From assembly GCF_963576545.1 (NCBI RefSeq), contig NC_083641.1, forward strand, positions 19,917,523 to 19,981,522: a stretch of 64,000 bases of DNA, in the 5' to 3' direction. A program made the translations under genes and the position numbers. Of this stretch, positions 21,291-34,600 are shown piece by piece. Every line of letters starts with the position of its first letter. Position 1 is the stretch's first letter. The notes below the pieces were generated by a model. It searched no databases, had not been told where the DNA came from, and saw only the letters and a program-made list of their open reading frames with translations. This stretch comes from Limanda limanda (taxonomy: Eukaryota > Chordata > Actinopteri > Pleuronectiformes > Pleuronectidae).

Positions 21291-23060
21291 GTGCAGTTCC
21301 CGCCATGGTAATGGAGAAGTGAACTTGATATACATTTGAATATTGTACAATGACCTGAAAAAGAAACTGAAATAGCCTTTGAGAAAAGTTCCCCCCCACC
21401 CCCCCTTAGAGACACGATTAAGATCTTTCTGTTTTTGAAAATTCTATTCTGGGCAAACATCTTGTTCTATTCAGAGGGTTTTTGAGTTTCATCTTGATTT
21501 CATTGCATCATTGTGTTGTTTTATATCTATTTTTTATGTGTTTTGTGTATTTGTATAAAGACTCATCAAGGAAGGCAGTGCACACTAATAGGCTGTAAAT
21601 GCTTTGGTATGTTGCACTGGTCCATGCTGTATTATTACAGCCCTATAAAAATGTACTTTAAATAAATAAGTTATTGGTATATTTTACATATACAATAACA
21701 TATAAACATATAAATATATAAATAAAATGTGACCTAGCATATGCATAATATGTTAGCTAGGAGATAATGGCTGTTAGATAAAAATGCACATGCCATGGTG
21801 CATATCACTGAGAAAATGTCTGAAATATGATCACTTTTATGGAATGACTTTCTTTGTATTGTGTCATTATTCAACTAAAAGTACATTCCCAGTAAAACCA
21901 CAGTATGCTTGTAATGTAGGGTCACACCAGCAGAGGGACACAAAAATGGTCAGGGGTCTCTGGTCTACAACCAAATTAATAAAACAATGATATGACACAA
22001 AAATGTAAAATACAGACAATAATGAGGATATAACAATAAGTTCACCTGATTTAAATATATTGTTTATTAAAGGACTTTTTATTTTCAAATGCCTTTCTTA
22101 TTCCTAACTGGGAAACTACAGTTGTTGCTTGCTATAATCTTTCCTCTTGGGCAGACTTGCCTTGAAAACTGGACTGCAGTGCAGGGGAAATTATATATAT
22201 CATTAATTTTGTACTTAAAGTCGGACTTCTAAAGCCTCAGATTGACTCTAGATAGATTTTGGAACATATTTCTGCACAGAATGAGAACTATGGAGTTTGA
22301 CTTTCTTACTTTACATGTGGAGGGAATCTCTTTAAGGATCACTAAGAGCAGTGTTTCTTGTTATCCACCAGATGGACCTATTGCACTGTGGGAAAAGCAA
22401 ACCTCTGTGTATGTGTGTGTGTGTGAGTGTGTCCAACACAACCATGTCACTTGGGATGAAGCAGGTGTCCAAACATATTCCCTAAAGCCAGTTAGTAAAA
22501 ATAACATAACCACAATTACACAGCAAAATCTTTAGTTATGCATTATGGTATCCTGTGAGTTTGTAACCCATCTCATTATTAATCTGCAAGTCCTGACTGC
22601 AGAGGATCCAGAGTGTCTTCAGGTGGGTCACAGTTACAGTCCTGCAGGGACACAAATCATCCAGGCGTCTGACTGTGAAGAGATGTGACAAATTAGTTTT
22701 CTGTTTTCTTTCCCCGTGAACTCCAACCCTCTATCCCAACAACCCGCTCCACACTAATCAGCATAATGAATTCCTCCAGCATGTCGACTTTAATGGAATC
22801 AATTATTTGAAGAAGAATCAAAAGGTCAAGAAAACAACCAGCACATTGTAATTTAACTGGTTGGTCACTGGAAAGAACATAAAGGGAAACCAATGTAAAG
22901 TGTCTGCGCGTTAATGCAGTTAAAATAATGAGAATCCATCATTTTTATTTTCTTCATTATTAGAGTGAAAGACAGCATTACGTGACAGAGAGGAGTGGAG
23001 ATGAAAGTGGAGCTTTATTAGTAAGTGATGTGACTAAGCCATCTGTTTTTACCTGAGTGG

Positions 23061-23215
<155 letters not shown>

Positions 23216-23460
23216 TTGCCTCCACGTCCTCTGCCCATGTGCTGGGTGTGTGTATATTTACACGTTAATGAGCAGACTAGAGATTTTCATTAAGGGCCCA
23301 TTAGTACCTCTCTTTCCCTCCGGGCCCCATCTCACTGTTGCGCTCTCGTTCATTCCTCTGATGCAATAACCACAGAGAGGCAGACAGAGCAGCAGCAGAC
23401 ATGGCTCACTGTCACGGGAATCCACTAAACTGCACTGTACGGTACCTGGCACCATTCTTC

Positions 23461-23720
23461 AGAATAAATCAGCTCTTTAGAACTGGACTGTCAATTGGGC
23501 CCTGGCAGGAAGGCAAAGCAGCGAGAGGCAAATTATAAAATTTAATTTGAATTAAATAGACGTGTTTGCATTAGGCTTTTTAAACAAGGAGCTAAATGAG
23601 TGAATCAGCCGAACACAAACAGATCATGTGGGATTGAGCCTCTGGTAAGAAGGCTCCCCTTGATTGACAGCTGCGCACTAGCTCGCCTATCATCCACCCG
23701 CCGCTGATAAGCCTGGCTGG
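23461..23720. promoter_or_regulatory. Candidate cis-regulatory element between gpr149 and mme
   Basis: A stretch of balanced composition without repeats, dense in transcription-factor-like sites. It has AT-rich homeodomain-type sites (AATTTAATTTGAATTAAAT, 23542-23560), a canonical PBX-MEIS/PREP site TGATTGACAG at 23661-23670 merging into E-box CAGCTG (23668-23673), and a GATA-type CTGATAAG near 23704. Function is inferred from motif density only. Confidence 0.35.
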
Positions 23721-26700
23721 GCAAACTTTTCAAATCCTCTCAAGGCAAGCGTACTATCAAACTAGAGCGCTCTTCAAAACACTGTGGAAGCGCGGCAACT
23801 CCCCAACAAGTCAACTGGCAGCCGATTTTTATCTGGGGAAGTGTGTTTTCAATCTCCCTCTTTCCAATCCAGCGCACATCTCGGAGAGAGAGATGCTCCG
23901 TTTGTAAAATGTCGGCTGCATGGCGTGAAAGAAAAAAAGAATCCGACATTTGAACATCACTAAAAAATAACAAGCGTGTTTCACTGTGCAGACGCTGCAG
24001 AACATTAGAGGGCAGTGGCTTTACGGAAAGCAGCTTCCAGATGAGCCAGGGCCATATGAAATACTTGGGAGAGACAGACAGCAGTGGTTGGTATTAACAA
24101 GTCTCTCTCGGTTGCCTGCTGGGTGTTGCACTTTCACGCTGCGCTCACCCTATTGCTGCATAATGCCCCCCCCACACACACACACACACACATCATCTGC
24201 TAAACTCACTGCAGAAACTTTGAGAAAGATGGAAAGTCGAGAAGGAAGAAATGGTCCTCTGGTGTGTAGAGGGTGAAAGAGCAAGAGGAGAGATGGACAG
24301 TTTGTCTGCTGACTGCTCAAAGTCAAGTAGAGTGAAGAATTTCCTGTCAGAGACTTTAGGGCAGAGGGGAACGGGATGGGAGACGGGGGAGGAGGCGAGG
24401 AGTATAAATCCTAATTGAAATGTAGGAATGTCAGCTGTGGTTCAACAGATCAGCTTGACGTGTTAGGACGTATATCTGCTCCGAAGAGTGAGATGTCTGT
24501 TCGCAGAAAACCGAGCCCCACACAGAGGTGACCACATTCGCCAGAGCTGGGGATGTTTGTCACAAAGCACAGTTTAAACCACTGTCACACCAAAGCCCCA
24601 ACCCAAGGAATCCTGGTGGTTCACCATGGACTGAGCTGAGCTGTTGTCGGAATCGGTCTAGACATGCCTGACATTTTGATCAACGGCTGCTTTTACTCAA
24701 ATCCATCCTCAGAATCCGGATTAGTTTGAAATCCAGCGTTGCATCTGCATTGTTTTCTGCACTCACTGAGCCGTGCCCAGATTCCTGCTGATACATGCCG
24801 TGCCATAACATGAATCTGTGTTGAAACCAGCGATTGCTTCCAAGCAGTGAGGTTTTTCATTGCTGTACTTTGAGATTACTGAACATCAGTGATACCAGGA
24901 AAGAAAATTGTTGTGCAACCCAGTTATTCTGCTTTTGTGGCTGGAACGCGAAGTTGTGGCTGCATGTCAGCTTTACTCATCCCATTTTCCTAGAAAGACA
25001 CCTATCTTACAGGAAAAACATATTTATCAGTTATGACACCACCACTGAATTATCAAGACAATGGTGGGAATTCATAACTAAAAGGCAAGGATATAAGACT
25101 GGAAGGAACAATAAGCCTATGGCTTGTTTTTCTCCTCTGTTCTGTTTGGTAAGAGCAGTATTATCAATGTTGGGGATAATAATCAAAGTTTTTCATTGAC
25201 CGACACTTGAGGTTCTGAGCAGCTGTTTTAAACTTACAGTTTTAACAGTTGTTCTTATTTTAACTTACCTCTATACAAGATGAGTAAGTTACTTATTAAC
25301 CATCATGAAAAACCATAAGGTACAATGCAAAACCCCTTTACAATTAGTGACTTATTAAAAGAGCTACAGCGACTTTAGCACATATCCTGGAGCAGTGATT
25401 TTCACAAACAAACTTGCTTTTGATTAAGTCAATGAAGACAGTAATTACACTTGATTATCTACTCGTCGATCCTCTAATGCTCGGGGTGAATTCTCACCCA
25501 CACTGCGAGCAAAGTCACTGGAGCACATGGTCCAGTCGCCCTCTGTCAGGTCATTTGTGCACTAAGACAAATTGTACAGTAGCGGGACACAGTGAAGTGG
25601 TTTATCAGTTTCTGAGAGCCCAGCACTGAGGAGCCGCAGGGTAAAGGAACCGGCTCTGGAGAAGGCCCGCTAAGTGGCCATGACAGATGAGCTCCATCAG
25701 CGAGCATTCTTCTGGGTCTCGCTCAGACCTATTCAGACACAAAGAGATGCAAATGCATTGAGGAAGACTCCAGCAAATGAGCATTGATTTGGAAAATAAC
25801 TCATATAACTAATATTTAGTTGATTAAAGTGTCCCGTGGGAAACAATTAAGACCAAGAGAGTTATTTGGAAGGTTTTACCACAAGTATGACAGGGTTAGT
25901 TTCGGGACCAATTACGCATTAATGCACTGGAGAAGGGGAAATCCTTCACAGCAGAGCGGTCGGGTCCCTGGTACAGTTTGAACCAGGACAAATGATCACA
26001 CTAAGCCTGAGATCAAAGGTTTTGTAGCAGCATTCAACTTGACCCTCTCAACCTCCAGCTGTCAGCATGTGAGTCTGTGGAGGGACAAGGGTAAGAATGT
26101 GTGTGCCTGTCTGTGGAAGTGTGTGAGAGTGAGAGATGGAGTAAATACGTGCACAGGCTGATGTCGATGTGAAGCACCTGTCTGCTCAATATTATGCAAC
26201 TAAAGGCCTGATGTATTTTAGAATAGTAAAAGTGTAACCTTCCGTCAAACTTGTGTTAGAAAAGTAACAATTGTTTGTACAAGTTGTGTCCAAGAGGTGT
26301 TTCTCATTTTAGAAAGACAAAAAATTAGCCTTGATATGTACAGGTCCTTTCTTTACATCCTTATCTTTACATTGAGTGTAGTTGGATAAGTATTTGTTTC
26401 CACTACTGTAAAAAGTGTCCATGTTGGGCCTAACAGATCGAGTGTACGCAACTGTTTCCCAAAACATTTATTTTGGTGCTACCATTGGAAGCCACCAAAC
26501 AAAGAATTAGAAATTCTGTCTATAAAGTTACATTAATAGGTTTTTTGGCCACTTGGGGGCAATAGAACAACTCCTTGTTAGGCCACATTCAAACCAGGCT
26601 AGCATAAATCATCACATTCATTGGAGTGGAGCCCTTTCATTGAAATTGGAATAGGAGCTTATCTAATCCACATGGAAAGTCCTTTGAAGAGGCTGCAGTA

Positions 26701-29700
26701 TCTATGTCACTTGTCAGTCCATCTCACATCAGCAGATTCCTATCGATAAAAGCCCACTACTGCAAAACGAGTGGGCAAATGAAGAGGATGATAACCGTGC
26801 ATTTCATAGATCAAAAAAATTCTCGAGAGCATAATCACCAAAAACATTTCTGCACAAATTTTGATTGGAAAAATCTGAATCTGTGTTTTGGACTGAATAA
26901 ATCCCAGTGTGAGGACCTTCCTCTATCATTTTGTGTTTTTCCTCCTGGGTCACATGAATTGGCATCATAGAGCAACGATACCGGTATCATGGGGTTGTGA
27001 AAAACCACAAAATACTTTTGTTATCGTACTGGAATGTGTTTATTTTGGGCACACACAGAATATTATTTTCCTCCTTCCCTTTCCTCATAGATAACAAAAG
27101 CAAATATAAAAATCCCAAGCTGTCTGTGCCAGTCTGGAAATATTGGGTAAGTTTGCACATTAAGCAATTTTTTTTTGCTTTTTATTACTTTTCTGTTCCT
27201 CTTCTTAAGGCCTCGTGACAATCTTCAGTCTGAAAGTACCTCTCTCTGAGGGCAACAAGGTTATTTTTGTGTGTCATATGTGAATGTGCGTGTTTTTGTG
27301 CAGACTTGGAGGAGGACTGGGCACCCGGTCTGGTGCTGATAGCAAAGTTTCTCCCATGACAGTGGGTGAAGGGAGGTGCTGGGAGAACATCCCTTCTGAG
27401 TGACCTTGATCCAAACCAAAAGTTTCTCACCGCGTTTGAAGACACAAAGCAAACAATAATACATTTGTTATCATCTGATGGGGCGAAAAACACACAGGTT
27501 CTTGAAATGCTAACAAACTTGTTGTTCTGCAGTGACTCTCTGTGATTCACAGTCATATGTGGATCAAATGCAGAACCATGTTTTAGTCATGGTGTCTGGT
27601 TCTGAGGAACACATTACTCATGTCTTGGAAGACGAACAGCTTCCACGGAAACAAACGGATCTGAGAATACAAAGGAACAAAGGTTTTCCCACGAAATAGA
27701 TTCCGCTGAGGTATAATTAAGACCTCACCTTTCAAATCATAAAAACATGGATTGTGAATACATGCTACCAATGCATGCTTCTGTGCATGTTTAATGTTGT
27801 ACTACAAGACCTTTAGGGCAATGCAATTTGTGTCTATGTATCTTTGTTTAAATGTGCACCTTTTTTTGCAGCAAAAGACAGTTTAATACCTGTGTCACCC
27901 CAGGCACAGCGCAATTAAAATCCAATACTCTCCAGGAGTCTATAACACGCTGCATTTACTGACAGCGTACACAGCTCAAATGGCCAATGGAGAAGGGGTG
28001 AAGGGTTTTATTTCGAGAGCTCGGCAGCAAAATGATGGAAAATATGATCACTGCCGGCGAATGTGAACATCTTTTGGACGCACCGACGGGCAGCTACTGT
28101 AAAAACTGCTGTCGGTTCATCTTTGCAGATATTCTGAAGATATACACACAGATGAACATTTCTCATAAGAGGAATCATGCTGTGCAGAAGCAATGAACCG
28201 TGGATGGTATGATGGGGTGCAAAGAAATAGGTTTGCATAGTAATTTACTGTATTTCTTAGGTTTAAACTACATATTGGACAATGGAGCTGCAATGAGCCT
28301 GCAAAGCAAAAGTCTAAGGGCAGTATGGAAAGGTTTGGGTGTAGTTAAAGTCGGCTTATAAAAAAAATGCAAAGTTTTCCAGTCACAGCAGGTAGGTGTT
28401 TATACAAGTACTGTGCTACGCCTACATTTATTTAAAAAAGACATCAACAACACAGCCTGATATATATTGCATGAATTTGGTGAGCCACTGAAAACAATGA
28501 CATCCAGTTGTCTGGTCCCTTGCTTCCAATGAAATTGGGTCATTTATTTTATGAAGAGAAGCATCTGTTTACTTTCCTCTCACTTTAAGGCTTATTTACA
28601 CTTTTACACAAATAACCACATGAGTTAATTGCCTGTATGAGATTGACACTTTGGTGATCTTCTGTGTTTAATCATATGGAGAGCAGGGACAAAAAGAGAA
28701 GTCATATGTGATATAATAATAATTAGATAAAAAAATATTTGATGGGGCCTTGTCTGAGAGATATTCTTATATAAATTACAGGTTACTGGCTCAGTCACTG
28801 ATAACAGATCAGGCAGGTTGTTATTGAAATAGAATCAAAAACATTATACAGTGCTGGTGATGGCTTTAACTACCTAGCGTGAGGGCAACTTGAAAGTGAA
28901 GCCAATTCATCTCCAGGGGACATGGACCAAATAAAAAAGTCAAAGTACACGTTAAATCATTTTTTTACAAAGATGGTTTCTGTCATTTGTGGTATCTCCC
29001 ATCACGCAGGCGTTTGTTCATGTGTTCATTTGTCCTGTAAGTTTGGTTTTAGTTACTTATTTAGTGAAACGTTATGATTGACAGCTTGGACTGATTTGTG
29101 ATTGGTTGAGCGTGAGAATCTGTATCTTGGCTCCACGCCAATATCACAAGGAAATGGAGACACATCATTCATCTTTTTGTCTGTCTATGATTTAAACCTC
29201 AGTGAAAATGGCAAAACCTGGATCATTTCTCTTCATGTTTACACTGTCCTGTCAATAAAGGTTAAATGCCCCCAAAATATCTTGGATATAAAGGTTAGAT
29301 ATAACCACTTATATTTAGGTGTGAAACAGACCCTGCCAAGAATGAAATATGCCTATGAGAATATAAGCAAACACCCTGACTTCCCTTTATAGAGTTGTTG
29401 AAAATATGCAGAACTGCCAACATCTTGTGACACCAGCACAGCCACGTTATTTACACCTAGACCTGATTTTCAGATTCAGCATTTTGTTTTTGCGCGGATA
29501 GGAAACCTCAGGCCTCTGTGGCATTTACAGCCTGAGAGACAATTCATGAATACAAGGGCAACACGAAAATGATCTCATGCGAGCAATTATTCTTCTGTGG
29601 TAAAGGCAAATAACAATAAATTGTAGATGAACATGTCCTTCAGAGTTAATAAATAATAAATTATAAACTCTTTGAATATGTCCCCTCTGCAAGAACAAAC

Positions 29701-30159
29701 ACCTGCTATCACATCTTCCTATTCTGGTGAGTTTCCAAAACTCTTCTACACAAGAAAATTAAACATAGATATTTTTTAAGCTGTTCCCCTGCTGGGATTA
29801 TTTCCTTTCAAAAGGGACTCTTGCAAATACTTCATCAAGACTGACTGACCCAAACCTGGAAATCCAACAGCCAGTGGCATCATCATCATGACTACCATCT
29901 AACATCAGACAACGCATGAAAGAGAAGCAGTTATAGCCAGTCTCTGCGTTAAAGGTGTCTGATTTGTGTCTTTTTTTTATTTCGTGAGGCCCTAAAAGTA
30001 TTTTTTGAAATCTAAAATAGTGCTCAGTGGAGCACAAACTTCTGCCTATAGGCCTTATAGCTGTCCTTGATTAAATTATGTATTCATAGAAATTACTTAT
30101 TTTTTCATTAAGATCCACAAATTATTACGTGGGGAAATCACTTAAAGCAAGTGATAAAA

Positions 30160-30335
30160 CACATTTCTGGATGTACCCCTTGATCGAGATCCACAACCAA
30201 ATTGAATGGGTACTTCCCTTACCCATACCGTAATAAGTTTCACGGCAATAATTCCAGTAGTTTTTGTGGAATCTTGTTCACAAACAAATCAACCAATTGA
30301 ACAAAACCTTGTTGGTGGAGGAAATACAGAAAATG
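30160..30335 (-). repeat. Dispersed repeat family A, minus-oriented fragment
   Basis: 'ccaaattgaatgggtacttcc', 'agtagtttttgtggaatctt' and 'cttgttggtggaggaaat' are the reverse complement of the family A left half, seen also at 8640-8812 and 44900-45085. Confidence 0.6.
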
Positions 30336-30779
30336 TTCTCATACCCCAGTTTTAAAAGATATGCTGATTCCCTAAACAGGACCCTGGGACGCCATGGGGA
30401 CCTCACTGTAGAAATTAAGACTAATCTGTTACCTTTAGCCTCAGGGTATACCCTCAAGTTCAGTCTGTATCGTTGATTATAAGTACAAAACACTTGATGA
30501 CGCTAAGGTGCAAAGGATAGTGGCACTTGCTAACTGAACTTGAGAAATAGACCTTCAGACCTACAAGGGATATTCACCATCTTTCCCTTTTCGAAATCCT
30601 GTATTACTGAAGGTAAAAAGTCCAAAACAGTAGAGTAACTCACTTTAGTTACTTTACATTCTTGGTACAATGTGACAGATGGTGATGGTGATGATCATTT
30701 TAATATGCACTCTTTGATCCGCACCACTGAGTGTTGTGGATCAAAGTGCCACTGGAAGCCCAGGCTATGATGAAGTCCA

Positions 30780-31272
30780 GTGAAACACGCTGCGTATCAC
30801 TTCGTCGCTCCACCTGAACCTGCGCCCGGGAGCTACTGAGGCAAGTGCTGCTGACAGGGTCACTTCTATACGCCGCCCTGGCAGAGGAACTTCAGAGAGG
30901 AGACTTCAGGCAGCGCCTCATGTCCCCGGCTGCAGAAACAAGGAATCCCCGGCTCGTGGATAACACGCTCGACCAACTGTGCAGCGCAAGAGTCTGATGG
31001 ATCATTTGAATTCAGGGATCCGCTCCGGGTATAGATGTGGTGCTGTGGGTAGTTGTAAGTGAAGGGTGTGCGTGCGTGCGTGCGTGTGAGTGTGCGTGAG
31101 TGTGAATGTGCTCTCCTAGAATAGAAAGGGAGAAGAGAGAAGAGAGGCGGGATCGGATTTGTGCCTTGTTGGAAATCCAGGGGTGAAGCAGAGAGAGAGA
31201 CCGTCTGGAGCGGATCGATCAGCAGTGCGCGCTCCCCTCGTGGATCTGACGGATGTGTGATCAGTGGATGTG
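30780..31272 (+). promoter_or_regulatory. mme promoter / 5' UTR region
   Basis: A relatively G+C-rich stretch leading into the putative first exon of mme, which ends at donor GTAAGT (31316). It has no TATA box. A GTGC tetranucleotide run lies at 31070-31086 and a purine-rich GAGAGA stretch at about 31125-31200. Placement rests on position, composition and the strong donor at 31315/31316. Confidence 0.45.
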
Positions 31273-31273
31273 A
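31253..31273 (+). other. Six-codon upstream ORF overlapping the putative distal mme start
   Basis: ATG at 31253 opens a six-codon frame that also contains ATG 31268. It ends at TGA 31271-31273, whose last base is the A of the ATG at 31273. The ATGTGATG arrangement is the kind that permits termination-reinitiation. Whether the transcript includes it is unknown. Confidence 0.5.
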
Positions 31274-31315
31274 TGCCCATTTATATCATCGACCGAAAAT
31301 TTCCCGACACATCTG
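31273..31315 (+). CDS. mme: mme putative exon 1 with alternative start
   Basis: ATG 31273 gives [14 protein letters not shown] plus one base, then a consensus donor GTAAGT. Joined to acceptor 34112-34113 the frame stays open as [14 protein letters not shown] into M1 of the usual start. An in-frame TGA lies just upstream (31258-31260), so translation would begin here. If unused for translation, this exon is simply 5' UTR. Confidence 0.45.
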
Positions 31316-31494
31316 GTAAGTGGCTTCGTGCGCCCGGAGCGCGCCTCATCCGTGTGTATGGGCTGTTTGTGTGTGCGCATTGGTTATTTATTTGTTTGCA
31401 CACGCACCGGCTTGGTGACACCGGGACAGCGTGCACTAGTTGATCATGCCACCCACCCTCCACACACACACTTGATCACACACACACACTTGAT

Positions 31495-31574
<80 letters not shown>

Positions 31575-31609
31575 ATCTCTCACACACACACACACACACA
31601 CTTGATCTC

Positions 31610-31648
<39 letters not shown>

Positions 31649-34600
31649 GAGTTCCCGACGTTCAACAGGAGATGAGGAGCTGGCCCCCGCTTGGCTGCGG
31701 GCTGGCTCGTGTGCCGCAGGTGACTGTTTGTCTCACTGGAGTTTTGAAAAACCAAGATGCTTTTCATTTCGTCAAGAGACACTTGATTCTCCTCTCGTAA
31801 GCTGAAATTCAAGCTGCATGTGCACCGGTGATTTTCTTTAAAACAAGTTTTTTTCTCAATTCCATTCATATTCCCATCAGTCAAGCCATTGGGAAAGCAA
31901 TTCAGGAGCTAGGCTTCATTTCAGCTAGATCACTGCACCTCTGGGAATCGAGTCTGATCTTACAGAGATTTTGACTCTTCGTGTGCAGCCATCGGCCCCA
32001 GAGCTGAAAATCATATCCCAGAGAAGGTGTTATTTTGAGTTTAAAGTAGGCCACATTCCTCTACTTCTTCAAACTCAATTAGGTGCAAGAGGTGTCCGGG
32101 GTCTCACAAGACCTGCAGACTGTTTGTGTTTTAGATACTGTACCTACATCACGACAGACAGGGAGAGAGGGAGTTTTGTCTTTTGGAACTGATTTAACCA
32201 TTATGGTGCTGACACAGCAGCACATACTTCCCACAATAAAAGAAAACTCACCCAGGAAAAACAGTTTAGAATCACATTACAGATCCTGCAACAGAGGCAG
32301 TAACATCAGCAGCAGAAATGACAGCTCTCCCCACAGATAACTCGGCTTCCTCCCTCACAGAGCGAACATCCATAAAGACGTCACTATCACGCCTGCCCGG
32401 CACTAACAGATTCTGTAATCTCCACAGAATCAGCAGTAACCATAATGCATGAGTGATGGTGCACGGGGAGGACGTACAGTAAATGGTTACTATGATTAAT
32501 ACCAAACATGCCTCAGCTCACCGAGAGGGAGTCGCTTAACAGCATGATTTAGGACCTCTTAGTGTTTCACTCTGTTTTTATGGCTTTCTTTACCCCCACC
32601 CCCCCACCCCTCACACACACACACACACACACACACTCTATCACTCTTTTTGTTTTTTTTGCACATATATACCTCCACTCTGTCTTTATATCCCTTTTCC
32701 TTTTCAATAAATTTTGCATTTCTTGGCATGCACTGTGTCCGGATTAGAGAGGATGAATATATAATACGGCCCCTCCAATTTTGTCATGCACGCATAGTTT
32801 TATGGGAGCCGTGGGGCTGCTGTCACAAGTGATGTGTTTGCCTGCGGACGAAAAAACAGAAATGATCATATTTAAGCCTGTTGTAATCACATCCGGTCAC
32901 TAGTCTCCCATTGCAAATCTTATGACCCGCTGGGAAGTCATGCGTGCTTTTAGTGCTGGTGTGGAGCTGGGAAAGCAGCCTGTAGGGAGCTGTGTGTACA
33001 ATCATGGCCAATTACCAGGCGGGATAATGACTGCACCCAGGAGAGGTGGCTGTTACGCTTTGGCTTTGGTTTGCCATAAATGAGGAGTGATCTGGGAAAT
33101 CACATTTGACAGGACCGCGGCCACATGTGATACCTGTGCATGTGTTCTCATTCGGAGGAAGCTCTGAGAGACTTTGTCCTCTGCCTGTGAGGGGGCTACG
33201 GAGGGAGCCACAATCGGCACACAGGCGCCTCATGACACCAGCTTGTAAAAGTGTGTGTGAGAGACAGATGTGTGTTTGTGTTTGTTGTGTGTGTGTGTGT
33301 GTGTGTGACGTCGACAAGGGATCAAGGACTAATTGTCCTCAGAGATACTTAACTGCTTGTAACTTGAACTTTGTAAAGTTCCCACTTGGCCCCAGAGTGG
33401 AAAACAGCGCTGTATAGTGAGGAGAAGAGGACAGGTCTCTCTTTTTTCTCTGTTATTCAGAAGTGTGTGTTAGTTGTTAATTTTTCTTTTCTCCGGAGTG
33501 TACTGTCTCTAGAGGGTAAGGATGTCCATTGTTCTCACCTTTTGCTACAAAACCGGTTTGAAAAACATATCGTTTGACTTTTATCCTCCGTTTCTTTTTA
33601 AATATCAAAGCCAAATGACTTTTATTTCCCTTTTTTTTTCTCTTTTAAACTGTTTCTCTTCTGTTCTTCTTTTTCTTAGCAGCATCCGTCTACAATGATG
33701 TCCTTGAATGTTTGATAAACAAGCTGCAATCAGCAAGCGTTCAGTATTCTTGCTTTATGACTTTAAGGTTAACTGATTATGCAGATACAATGGAAATGTA
33801 TGCATTAAAAACACGTTGGTGTTATTTATCTCTTTTAGTTTCTCATCTGTTTTGAGCTGCAGCTATTGATATTTTTCATGAACATACAAATCCTGCCACT
33901 TAATATATCTATAAATCAATGAATTAAATGATAATAGTGAAAAATATCCAGCAAAATTTCTTGAGATATCTTCAAATCCCTTTATAGTCTTTAAGAGTCC
34001 AAATGGAAAAAAAGAGGAACAGCACCTTCTCAATATATCATCACAATGGATTATCAGATATGTTCAATGTCTGTCAATGAACTAATCCTAAGCTCTCCCT
34101 CTGTGGTTTTCAGGTCAGTTGTTACAGCCGATAGCTGAAGGAGGAGACCTGAGAATGACAGAGACCATCCCCCCCAATTCGGCTAAGAAGCCACGCTGGA
34201 CCTCCCTGGAGGTCGGGCTCATCACCATCGTCTCCTTGCTCTTCATCGTCATCGTTGCCCTCATCATCCTGTTCGCCACACAGAAGACGGGTGAGTCGGA
34301 CTTAGGATTCAGGTTGACAATGAAAATGTCTGAAACCTTTTCACGAACCACCGTGAGGGAAGTTTGGTAAAAAATAACAAGCTTGATCTAAACGTGTTTT
34401 TCACGTGACCACAATCATAAAGGAACCTTTCAGAACTTTTGTAGATTGCCACCTTTTTAAACTGAGCGTGTGCAAAGACCATTGTGTCTGTCTGAGTTCA
34501 CGGACAATCTTAAGCACCAAGCAACACACGCTGAAGAGCAGCAATTTGTTCGGGCGGAGAGAAAACACTTGAGTTGTGTGGTTTTAAAACACAGTGCAAA

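Noticed and set aside
34119..34154. Translation start at TTG 34119
   Set aside because: Non-ATG. The ATG at 34155 matches the human start region, and an upstream in-frame ATG, if used, lies in the previous exon.
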